DNA of 64,000 nucleotides, taken from assembly GCA_910589415.1 (NCBI GenBank), contig OU342632.1:35477637-35541636 (forward strand), written 5' to 3'. A model generated the notes under the pieces. That model was not told the origin of the DNA, did not search any database, and was given only the letters and a program-made list of their open reading frames with translations. The stretch is from Malachius bipustulatus. Its lineage: Eukaryota > Arthropoda > Insecta > Coleoptera > Melyridae. A program made the translations under genes and the position numbers. Every line of letters begins with the position of its first letter. The stretch's first letter is position 1. Shown here piece by piece: positions 1 through 12,000 of this stretch.

Positions 1-33
1 CCATCTTCCAAGCGACAACATCATGCATTTAGT
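1..33 (+). CDS. LGR1 LRR exon, 3' end only
   Basis: The window opens inside an exon. Positions 2-33 read [11 protein letters not shown] in phase and stop at a good donor (gtgagt at 34). The HLP...I..L spacing matches the LRR that precedes the DIQDN-type repeat in gonadotropin receptors. Joining to the exon at 16267 gives a valine codon and keeps the frame. The call rests on phase plus alignment to the family, as only 11 codons are visible. Confidence 0.72.
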
Positions 34-3000
34 GTGAGTATTTTGAAATGGCACCTTATTTACTTACAGAAATTGGTTTTATTTTGGGGAGCTTCCCATA
101 TAAGTTCGCGGCGGCTTCGATGCCAAATTACAAGACTCGGAACTCCAAACTCCGAGTGACTCATGAATATTTGAGCGGTGTTCGATCCTGATTTAACCTG
201 GAGTTGGATAATATTATTAGCCATTCCATTCCCGATACTCCAGTTTGGATTGATAGTAAAACTTACTATTTTCCCCCTCTGGAATTACTTAAGAAACTAG
301 GGATTGAGATTTTCAATCTTACCAGTTTTTTGCGTAGGTGGGTAAGTAATAAATCGTCCAAGTTTTTGATGGAGTTTTATTATTTACCTAACGTCCTCAT
401 GCAGAAATGAATCTATGAAAATGAATAAAAGCAATAAGTGTAAATGCTTCTGTAATCTGTCTTAAATTGAAAGGATCTCCAAAATTTCATGATTGAAAAT
501 TTTAAAAACATGCTAGAATACTTTTTTAGACAGCGGTAGGGGTGCGAGAAAGTTCAGATAAGATATTTAAGGTAAGAAAGAGAGAGAGACGATAATAATA
601 TATCGATGCAAGATAAAAGATAATTAAATTTAAAAAAAGACACGACTGTTATCTCTCTCTCACACACAAAGTAGAGAGTTCCAATTATTAGGCGTCAAGT
701 TTCTGCACTAATGTGAAACTCTTTCCTACTTAAAGAGTGGTAATTTAAAAAGATAACAAAATGTAATATAGTGGGATGCCAGATGCTTTATTTAATTTTT
801 AATTTTGATCGTTCCTAAATGATATCCTAAGCTAAAAAAAATGTAAAAAAAAAATCGCTTATGATTTTACTTGTTTCTATTTTCTTTAGACTATTTTAGT
901 CGAGCAAAGGCGGGTTCTCATTAGTCAACTAAATTGATCAATATAATTGATTCTATGCCATTGAAATAAAATAGATTAATATGAACGTTCATTCAACGAT
1001 ATTGTTCAATAATATTGCGCTTCAATCAAACTGGAAGGCGTTTCTACTTTTGGTTGATCAACGGACCTGATTCAACGAAACTGAATAGTGCTTGACTGTG
1101 AGAACATGTGCTGTCAGTCACGTTGAATTGAGTTTGAGGTTAAATTTTGTTCTCGTGGAAAATGAAACCAAACTGTAAATATTTGGTGTGAAAAATGGCC
1201 AATTTTAAATGGAGGGATAACCATATGTCAAAGTTTCTTGGTTTTTGGGCACTCTGTGCAGCGCACTCAGAGATGGAAAAGAATCTCCTGTAGCTAAATA
1301 TCTTAAAACTACTCTTGTAATTTTAGTCTTGCTGGAAGAGCGTCTCTCAATAAAGTTTTTTTTTTCTGTATATGTATATGGCGATACTTTCTGTAAAAGT
1401 TCTTCAAATTTTTCTTCGCCCATTCTTAAATGATTTTTATATGTATCCAAGTCATCTCTAGCCAATTCCACTAACAGTTTTACTGAAGTACCTTCAAATC
1501 TCCGTCTTAAGATCCATGGTCTCACCCACCAACGACGAGGTTTTCTCTTTTTCCTGTTTCTGATTTTGTTTTTCAAGTACTCACACACAATACGAACTCC
1601 AGCACACACAATTTTCTTCTTTGCAGCCATTTTTAAAATTGACGCTTTCTAGACTGAATATTCAACTTCCTTGAAATAATGTGAACGAATTTCACATTGT
1701 AATCTATGCTCAATTGCATAGAATCAATGATATTGATCAATGAAGTTGACTAATGAGAACCCGCCTTTTTACCCCAATGTTGAAAAAGCCGTCTTTTCAA
1801 TAAAAATTATATTTACATCAATATTTCAATAGACAATTTAAATTATCAGACTCTAGCTGAGTTAACGCTGCTGTCGCTTCACAAAATTTGTGACATTAAT
1901 AAAAATGTAACAAGGCAATTTAATCATTGCGACACAATATTTAATACCTATTAATAATTCACGAATTTCACTTCTAGGTGAAATGTCTTTCAATAACTGG
2001 AATCAAAATCTGATGTTGAGAGAAATTTAACTTTGATCATGCTTGTTAACTCGCCGGCTTTTTCTTCTAACTCGGCTTCCAGGAAATAATTAAAATTTGG
2101 GTGTACTTACAGGATCTTTGGTAGAATATTGGCGTCTGCGATAGGTTACCTTCTACCTTGAGCCGATTCATTGGAATGATTTATTTGAACTAGGCAGTTT
2201 GCTTTTCCCAAAAGGTCAGGAATTGTTTCACCTAGGCTGGAGACGGTAGTGTAACAGGCACTTTCATATATACAGGGTGTCCCAAGATTTCTTTATCAAG
2301 GGATATCCGCGTTATTTAAAAAAATAAACAAATGAAATTCAGGAAATTTCAACCATACCCCTAAGGATTTGCCGCTGCACCCTCAATGCCCCTTTACGCC
2401 TTTCCACCCCTAAGTAATCATCCCCTACTTTTTTTTTCAAATGACACCCCCATATTTTTTTTGCTCGGCAGGATTGTTGACTTCTTTCTGAATACAATGT
2501 CACACGATTTTTTTAAATCGAGGCATATCTAGCACGCCGAAAACAATATAATATCATAACAAACGAGGGTTGTCAAGGAATAACAATAAACATTTAATAT
2601 GACATTAAAATCACAGAAGCAATTATTATTATTAACGCCTATACCAGTAACACCGGTATTACTAGTTAAGGTGGTTGGAGGAAACATTAACACAAAAAAC
2701 AAGCAATTACAACTCCTTGACAACCCTCGTTTGTTTTGATATTATATTGTTTTCGGCGTGCTAGATATGTCTCGATTTGAAAAAATCGTATGACAATGTA
2801 TTCAGAAAGAAGTCAACAATCCTGCCGAGCAAAAAAAATATGGGGGTGTCATTTGAAAAAAAAAAAGTAGGGGATGATTACTTAGGGGTGGAAAGGCGTA
2901 AAGGGCCATTGTGGGTGCAACTGCAAAGCCTTAGGGATATGGTTGAAATTTCCTGAATTTCATTTGTTTATTTTTTGAAATAACCCAGATATCCCTTGAT

Positions 3001-6000
3001 AAAGAAATCTTGGGACACCCTGTATAGCGAAACACCCAGGTATATAGGTACATATAGGTACTCATTTAGGCCACGACCGATTATTATTGTAATTATTTTA
3101 AAACACAGCTACTATGTCTATGTTTGAGGTAAATTAAGCCGTTTTAATTAGAGAGGCTATTTACTTTAAATTAAAATCTGATTAGTTTTTACAGGTGTAG
3201 GTAGGAGCGTCCAAAATGGCCGATGTCGCGATTTTTATAATTCGCACATTAGTTATTAAACGCGGATGTTCGTTTTCTGCTACATCGCGTTGTAGAGATA
3301 ACTCGGGATTGTTAAATAAAGCCCGATTAGATAAGAGAAAAGTACTTAAGTAATTAAAGAGAGAAAGGTAAGATATTTCTATTTAATAGAGAAATTCGCT
3401 GCGCCGCTCCCTTCAGTCCCGTCGTAGTCCTCGCTCATCCGGCATTCTGGGTCTTCTTCCTCCGTTCTCTTATCATTACGTCATTTTCCGCCAATTGCCT
3501 TTATTTGGTGATGTTAGATCACTTATCAGAGATTCGCGTCTAGTGCTGTCCTTTTCATTTTATGATATCTTTCCTTTGCGCTTGCGCTTCTATACTGTTT
3601 GTTACGCGTTTTAGGTCACTGTTTGTTAAGCGGGATTTATGAATTCATGAAGTCGTAGGCAGAACTCAATATTCTAGGTATGGTCGCTGGAAAACAGATG
3701 TCGCTAGCCGTTTCAAACCTGGTTAATATTTCAAAAGTGAAATTTTCTCGCGCTAATTACTTTAACGTCGACGGATCGTTACACAGTCGTAAAATAATGT
3801 TGACATTTTTTTTTATCAATATGCGAATGGAAAATGGTACATCATTGTTGCCTATTCAGCAGCGTGCGCGAAGTATTAGGTTATTTCGATTTTCTCGCTT
3901 ATTTCAATAGAGCTATCTAAAAAATGCTGTGTGCATCTCGAGCGCGAAATTATAATGTTTTTGAATGAGTTTTTATTTAGGCCTCACCTCGACAAAAAAG
4001 CTCTTATTCTCAAGCTACAAAATTAAAGTTCGCGCACTAGATACATAATTAACTAATGTTTCTTATTGTACAGGGTGGTCCATCACTTATGTCCACCCCG
4101 AAATAGAAGTTAATTTTAAAGATAAAAAAAATTGAAACTTTGAGGATTCCTGTAATTAATATCGGGCCACGGAATGACATAATCAGTTTCATCAATGTGT
4201 TTTCTCGTTCGGGCACTAGCAATAAAAAACTGTAATTTAGGGAAAAAGTGGCGAAAAAATGTCGAGTTTTCTTCCATACATCGGTAGAATTCGATTAATA
4301 AAATCACAATCGCTGAAAATAAATATCAAAAAACTAATTACAAAGCCTCAAATACATAGAATTTGTATAAAATTGACAGGTGGAGTGATTGAGTTATGGT
4401 GTGTCATAAAGTAATCAATATAATTTGAAAAGGGTAGGTATTACAAATTCTTGAGTAAACTGAGTATACATATAGTAGCGATTTTTCTCGCCGTTTTATC
4501 ATTAAATTAAATTTTTATATTATTTTTTTGTTCGTTCACTTGTACCCGAACGAAAATAGTATATTATGCAACGAGCTTATAATGAAGGCTATTAATACGC
4601 GAGTATGATGGTTAAGATACGAGCCGTAGGCGAGTGTCTTAACCATCATAAGAGCGTATTAATAGCCATTATCTGCGAGTTCCATACACTATTTTTTCTA
4701 CGACCCTTTTTTATTTCATAGAAAAGATTAAAAAATTATATATTTTAACAATGACCCGTGTACAATTGCGGATCATTGAGGTTAAGATAGCTATTTGCTT
4801 ACGCATATTACCCAATTTTCTGTTCGTCGCTAAGGTTATTCTGCTGAGACATGTTTTAGTATCAAGTTTAAAGGGCACTACTCACTACTGCGTAATTTTT
4901 ATTATGCGAAGTTCGAATCCAGAATTTTACGCTTCGATTTTGAGATTAATAATTAATAATTTTAATAACATCGATAGCCATTAATTACCATATATATTTA
5001 TATTTTACCTGCGCAACGCGGGTCGCAGCGTTGCCGCTTTGAATACTAACGGAGCGCTACGAATGATATAATACTTTATCTTCCCATCTTTTACACGATA
5101 TACCTACTTATCAAATTAATTAAGGTAACATAAAATCTTGATAAATTTTCTTTGAATGTTACTTATGTTCTAAATTAAATAAACGTTCAGAATTTTTTTT
5201 CAGAAATACAGAACTTATATCACAAGGCAATTTTTGTCGTGAGTATGACAACTCTGTGACTTCGGTTGGCTTGCCGACCCGATTGTGAGCGAAAAGGCAC
5301 CGATTCGATTGCAAATGCTCCTCTGCCATTGGATAGCTTGACCAGTGCTTTAATAAAAAATTTGTATCTTAATGAGACCCATTAAAGCACTGGTGATTCA
5401 TATTTAATATGCATATTAAAGATTGGGAGTAGAAAAAAATAAATAATGAAACTGATTATGCCATTCTGTGTTCCTATATCAATTACACATATTATCCTCG
5501 ATCCTCGTAGTTTCAATTTTTTCTTTATTCAAATTAAGCTCTATTTCGGGGGTGGATAGAAGTGATGGACCTTCCTGTACAGAAAAGTGAGCTTTGTATC
5601 CCTTTTAGTAAATCGCTTTACTCTTATTGGCCCAGTCAATTTAGACAAAAAAAAATGTTCTTGCTGCATTAAATCATGTAGTTCCAAAAGTTTAAAGAAT
5701 ATGAGGGATGTTCCATGAAAAACGCCCAACAAACGCCATCGATTTAACCAGTGAAAATGTGAAATTTTTGCCCTGCGAGGAGGGTGAGGGTGCAATCCCT
5801 TTTTCAGTTTTCGCCGCGTATCTTGAAAATGGTGCCCAGATAATTTAAACGTTTCCAAAATTAAAGTTGAACCGGTGAAAATTTAAAATTTCGCAAAAAC
5901 GTTTGTTAGCATCTCACTTTGTAGAGATAAGGTTTAATTCTGGCATTCTTTGCGACAATTTTTTTTTAGTTCCCCTTCACACCCCTGCCGGCACCTGAAA

Positions 6001-9000
6001 TCGATGGTACTTTCTGAAGGCTGCTGGAATACAATTCAAAGCACCGTGTTGCAGCTGTCACTCATAGAATATTATTCTCACAATTAAATTAATCGTGTTG
6101 AGCCACAAATTACCGCGTGTCGTGCCCGAGCGACGTGTCCGAGCCGAGCATTTAATGTCACCGATTGACCCGGCACACGGCCGCAGCACGATGCGGTAAT
6201 GCGTATTCCAACCTTTAGACGTTATTCAGAAAATCTCTCCCTAGACATTTTGGAAACAACTTTAGGTGGAAAACTTCTAATTTGACTGATCCATAATATG
6301 TCTCTTTACGGCCAGTATTATAAAGGCCCATTAAGCTAACGGACAGATTTCTGTAATATCAACATCAAATGACTTTTATTAACATTTCTGTTATCCCTTT
6401 CATGCCAAAAATCAATAAATTGCAATATTTTCCAGATAGAGTCGATACCTTCTTCAGAAACGGCCACAGAAATCTGCCCGTTAACTTAATGAGCCTTTAT
6501 AATACTGGCTGTTAGAGTTAAAATATTCATTTTATGTAATTATGATATTACTGTAAATTGTTACACGTTGAAGAGTAATTGTTAATTGTCAAGGAATGCT
6601 TCAATTATTGCTTTTCTTTATTAAAATTCACGATTTCAACATTATTTCATTCAAATAATTTGACATTTTTTGTCGAACAATTTCAGTCTCAGTTGGAAAG
6701 GGAGAATTAACTCAAACGTGGGCTGCTTTAATTAGAAATACTGGCTGATATGGTGATTGTCCAGACTTTGACAAATCAGATTTTTACAAGTAATAATATC
6801 ATTACTTAACTTAACAGTAAAGCCTACTTTTTCCTCTTTAGAATAATCCATATCACAATATTAAATTAACCCAGGAAGCTGTTAACAAGCAGCAAATGAG
6901 ATATCTGTTCAAAAGTGTCGTGATATGTTACTGAACGCTTCTTCTGGTGCTTTTACGTCGAAACACGTCCCGGCCTATTGGTCTGAATAAAAGGAATTCC
7001 TCCTGGAAACTTGAAGCTTTCCTTCAGATCACCTAATTGAAAGATAAGAAAATTATCCATGAAATTCGTCGCTATCGATTCCTTTACATCACTGCTTTTT
7101 TTACTGTTTATACAGTCGAAGCAAGAAAAGGGAATACAATGAATGGAATGTTTGAAACTAACTGATCAGTAAAATTCCCTTGAGTAAAGGAAATAATAAC
7201 TTCAGAGGAGAGGTTTCTAAATATGTCTTGTAACAATCAGCGAATGTAGACTCTCTTCATAGCTTCTAGAACGTTCTATGATATTGGGAAAGTATACAAT
7301 AATAAACTAGGTCCAGAAAGGAGAAGAAGGAGAAGAAAATTTTCCTTCCAGCCTTCCAAAAATAACACTATTTCTCTCTATTATAGTAGCTAATAATTCT
7401 CTAATACAGCAGAAATTGGTATGGAGGCGGGGGGTTATAAGCACCCCAAGCAACTGGTCACATTTTTCCTATTCTATCACCATCTTTGTAAAGGCTAGAA
7501 GGTTAATGTCTTCCTCTTGTAGTGCTAGTGGTACATTATACCTCGAATGTTTAGTGGTAGGTGTCCTCGTCGGCTACTTCACATTTAGGATGCAGACTGG
7601 GTCCTCCTTCCCCCCTCCACCGTCAGGTATGGTGAGACAGGCGTGAAACACGTTTATGTTTTGTTGAACTGATTACGTATTTTTCCTGTTTCTAACAGTT
7701 GACGTTACAATTATTATTGTAGCTTTGGGCATTTGTAAATCAGCGTAATGGAAGCGATGCAGAGAGAGAGAGAGATAAATTCGATCTGTTCGAATCTCAA
7801 TTTGACGTAGGGTAGGTTTGAAAATTCAAGCGGATCAACGTTTCAATCCCCCTTAGATTTTTAGATTTCGATTTATCGTGATTGGGCCATTGTGACATCT
7901 CCACTGCGACCGAAGGTCTATTGTGGTCCACATCTAGTCGTCCTAAATTAGCCTCTCTATGGAAGCTGACCATCTCTTGGCAATGTATCCATGTCCTCCG
8001 GTGAGAGGAAGTCCCTCCCGAAGATTGTAATCTGGTTCTTTCCAAAACGGGATACTGGCATAGTATGTGTTTTTCTGTCTTGTCATCCTGCAAGCACACG
8101 CAGCATTCAGCGCTGTTCGCTAAACACATCTTGTGAATTTGATGGTTAAGTTTGCAGTTCCCAGCGTTTAGGTCTATTAAGGCTTTCAGTTCTTTTCTGT
8201 TAAACTCCAATAGTTCTTTGGTCCTTTTTTACAACTGGGCCCCTAATAAAGACCCCTAATAAAGAACCAAGAGTGGTTCAATCTTGGTAGCCAGTGCTGG
8301 AAAACCTCCCTCTGAGCGCAATTACTTATTGTTGTTTTGGCAATATTCGATGATATGCCAAATGCTGGTTCTGGTTCAATATATTCGGATTCGGCTCTTT
8401 GTATCCAGCTTGGCCCGGAATCCAGATCAGAGTTACTTTGTTGCTCCTTGCTAGGGCATTCATAGTTGACTGACAGCTCCAGACCAACTTAAACTTACAG
8501 TGGCTGGAGCTAAGTGGTTTTTAGAGCCTCTGGCTGTCTGTAAATATCTTTATTTATCTGCATTGGCAGTGCATCATTTTCTGCATCTCCGCACAAGAGC
8601 TCTATGGCAAATATTTCGGCTTGGAAAGTTGTTGCGTGAAGACCCAGACTCGAGAAAACTCTTTTCTTCGAGCCAGAGCTACAAACCCCAGTTCCTATGG
8701 ATGTCTTAGATTCATCGGTCAACCATCTGAAATCTGCTGTTAGAAGCTCACATCTATTGTCCTCCCACACGTCTCTTACGGGGAGGAGGACCTTATAAGC
8801 ACAGCGGTTAATGATGGTCTTAGAAATTATGTTCGAGGTAATATCTAGCAGACTATGACTTTCTAAGTCATCTGGTAACCTGGTTCATTCCAAGTTATAA
8901 GACTTTGGCAAGTTTCTTGTCATCTGTAATAAGTAGCATTCTTAAAGTATCTAGTCCATCTGGCCTCTCTCTCTCTCTCTCTCTCCAAGTAAATATGGAG

Positions 9001-12000
9001 AAGTGGTAAGTCATTTTAGGATTTCCATAGCCGCCGATGGTGTGGTGTTAATAGCACCATAATAGATCGCCAGACAAGCTTGTCTCTGTAGGCTAGAGAG
9101 CTTTGCTTTGGCCATAACCTGCTGGCCTTTTGATCATCAAGCGGTACTATCGTACGCAATCATAGGTATGACGACCGTTACGTAAAGCCAGTATCAACCC
9201 CCCCCCCCCCTAATTCGATCCTTCGATTGATTTGAGTGAAACTGTGATGAAGCTTGAGTGCATGAAGCTTTACTTGAAGGGCGTGATAAAAGACAAAATT
9301 AAGCCTACTGGAAAATACCATCGACTTGACTTGACAGCCTGAAAGCTGAAGATGACTAATAGACTACTAAATATCGTTAGCTTTATTTTGGGGCAGCTAC
9401 TTGAACTCAAACTGAAGTTATTAATAAAATGAAGGAAGAAGTCATTTACCTTTTGCTCATACTCAATATAGTCTCCAGATGTGGGTACCTACTTAGACTT
9501 ACTGCAATTCGTATTAATAAAGATACGATTTGCTTTATAAAAATTGAGACTTTTATTGTAATGCGTAGGTATTCAGTTTAGTACTTGGCAAAGTTTCATA
9601 TAATGCCCAGACTTTACATAAAACGATAAATTTTAGCAAAAGGCTGTTACATATACATATACATACACGCTTATAGGCTTTACTATTGGCTTGACTTGAC
9701 CCGATTGCGTTGAGTTTCAAGCAGTGGCCTGTATAAACAAACTCAGTTACGAAACTTCTCACGTAACAGCAGATTCATTATTTTTTACACATTTAGAGAG
9801 ATTTATTGTGTGTTTGTGCTTCCTAAAAGGAAAGAAAAGAAAGAACTTATATGCAGAGATGGTGATTTCTTGTAAAGCTGAAGTTTAAGTTGTAAAGATT
9901 TGTTATAAAGCAAAGAGTTTTATACTCTGAACTGCCCCGGTTTCAGGATGCTTCTATAAAAATGACTATAACTGACGATGTTTTCTCTCCGCTCGCTGAA
10001 CCAAAAAAGTTAATAAACGCTACACGGAGTCTCACTGAGACTTCCGGAAATCATCGTTCCCAATAAAAAGGGAATTAAAAAAGAGAAACTAATTGACACT
10101 CATACAATATTCTAGACCTGACAATGACGGAAACGACTCAATGCGTCAGGAGGTTGAACGTAACATTGTGCGTCTGGCAAGGACTCGCCATGTATTCTAA
10201 TTGATTCAGAACGTCAGACTAGAGAGGCAAGAATTTTGGGCTAGTATCCCTGAGGATTTTACACGCTTGTCGACGTCAGCCAATGACAATAATTCGGGAT
10301 TGCAATCAATTCTCATCTGATCTCAGGACATGGTATGCCGAATGCTGTGTATTGCACAAGCATTCAGGCGTTCTGATGATGCAGTCATGATGATGGGGGG
10401 TTGTAGCGGGTAGTAGCGCCAATTCTAGCGTTAAAAGGAAAAAACGTACCTGGAATAATTCCTCTAATAAGAACTTTCAACATAATTCTACATTTATATT
10501 GATCATGAGGTATAGGAACCAGATAAAGTAAAGTTACGATAAGAGAAAAGTTTTTGGTAGGTACTTCGTCTCTATTTTTCTTCTCCTGTCAAGCAGAGTG
10601 AGTGACTGCCACAAATTGCTGTGACGTCATGCCGTAAGAAGGTTTCTGTATTTTTTTTTAAACTTGCATACATGTATGAATACGTTTATAATAGCGTAGT
10701 CGAGAGCTATAAAGTTAATCAATATTATGAATATTAATATAATGAATATTTTCCGGCATTACTGTTTTCTTCCTTAGGACGTTAGCAAAGACAAATTTAG
10801 TTCACAATGGTCAATACCTAATGGTGTGTAATTTTGCAGTGACTTTGTTGACAAACTGCTCGGGACAGCCTGATAAAACAGATTTATTTGCGAGAGGAGA
10901 CGATAATAATGCCATTTAGGCCAGAACGCCGGCCCGGGGTACATTTGCTTTATCTGATTTAAATCTCCTTTTAAGGGCTGACTCCCTGTTTACATGTTTA
11001 CATAGGACTTTCTCTCACATATAACGATATACATACAATGTTTGACGTCAACAAAGCATACAGAATAAAGACACAACAAAAGCCGTATAAACTAATTATA
11101 TCTATTCCTTAAAAAAAAAAAAAGGGGAATTATTTTGGAACGATTTTATGTGCAAACGTAATAATGCACCTACTGATTTCCAATTTATGATTATGTACTC
11201 GTGTAAAAGGTCTACGTCATGTTTTTCAGCTTTTGTGTTCAGAGAAATGAGTTCAGTCAGTTATTTATGAGGTTAAAATTGAATTTTGCAAGAGAGTTTA
11301 TAATGCAAGTATATTATGTATACAGGTTGGTCTATCACTTATGTGTTAGTGGAAAATTGAAGTTTAATAATTTATAAAAGTTAAAAAATAGAAACTTGCT
11401 GTATATCTCTGTGATTAATAAAACGCTACAAAAACACGTAATTGTTTTGAATATTTAAATATGGTTTCTGTTATAAAATTATTTATTAACAAACTGAAAA
11501 AAAAATGAATGGAGCTCAGCGGAGTTAGAGTGCAGACTACTAATCCGTTGGCGCTGCCACCGCCTGGATTTAAATCCCAGTTTCGCCTTGCTTGTTTTGT
11601 TCGTCTATATTTACTATTTACTATTTACAGGGTGATCAATTTATATAAATACATTCACATATATATCAAAAACTAAGCATTGGATCGAAAAAAGCGGTAA
11701 TAAAAGTTGTTTTCCTGGAAAGGGGGACATCCAATGACACCAAACTCGACCATCCTACTCCCAGCTCATAGTAGTGGAGAGGGTCTGTCAAAAAAAAAGG
11801 CTCCATCCGCCGTGGACTCGAGAATTTTTTTTTAATTTTTTTTTTCATAAAGTTGGACCCCCTCTTCATTTTGGTGGCATTTTCAAAAATTTAATCGACG
11901 CCCTGGCGGAGAAATGTGCATGCGAAGACATCGGCAATGGGTTCTTTGCACATAACTCGCTTAATTCAACTCTGAGCATAGTAAATATCCTATCAAAAAA

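Larger units (their letters stand above)
4071..5577. mobile_element. 1.5-kb TA-flanked element with about 120-bp inverted ends
   Basis: Left end CAGGGTGGTCCATCACTTAT follows TA at 4069-4070. The right end is its imperfect reverse complement, finishing at 5577 before TA. End similarity runs inward about 120 bases, to matching atcagtttcat / atgaaactgat blocks near 4190 and 5447. The interior has no transposase but contains a palindrome at 4581-4670 and a hairpin at 5341-5394. A truncated relative lies at 11323. Confidence 0.85.

Noticed and set aside
3200..3480. Solo LTR
   Set aside because: AATAAA and a mixed composition are suggestive, but no TG...CA ends or target duplication could be found.
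11511..11595. Functional tRNA gene
   Set aside because: A and B box words are present but acceptor and anticodon stems do not pair well; kept only as a tRNA-like/SINE head.
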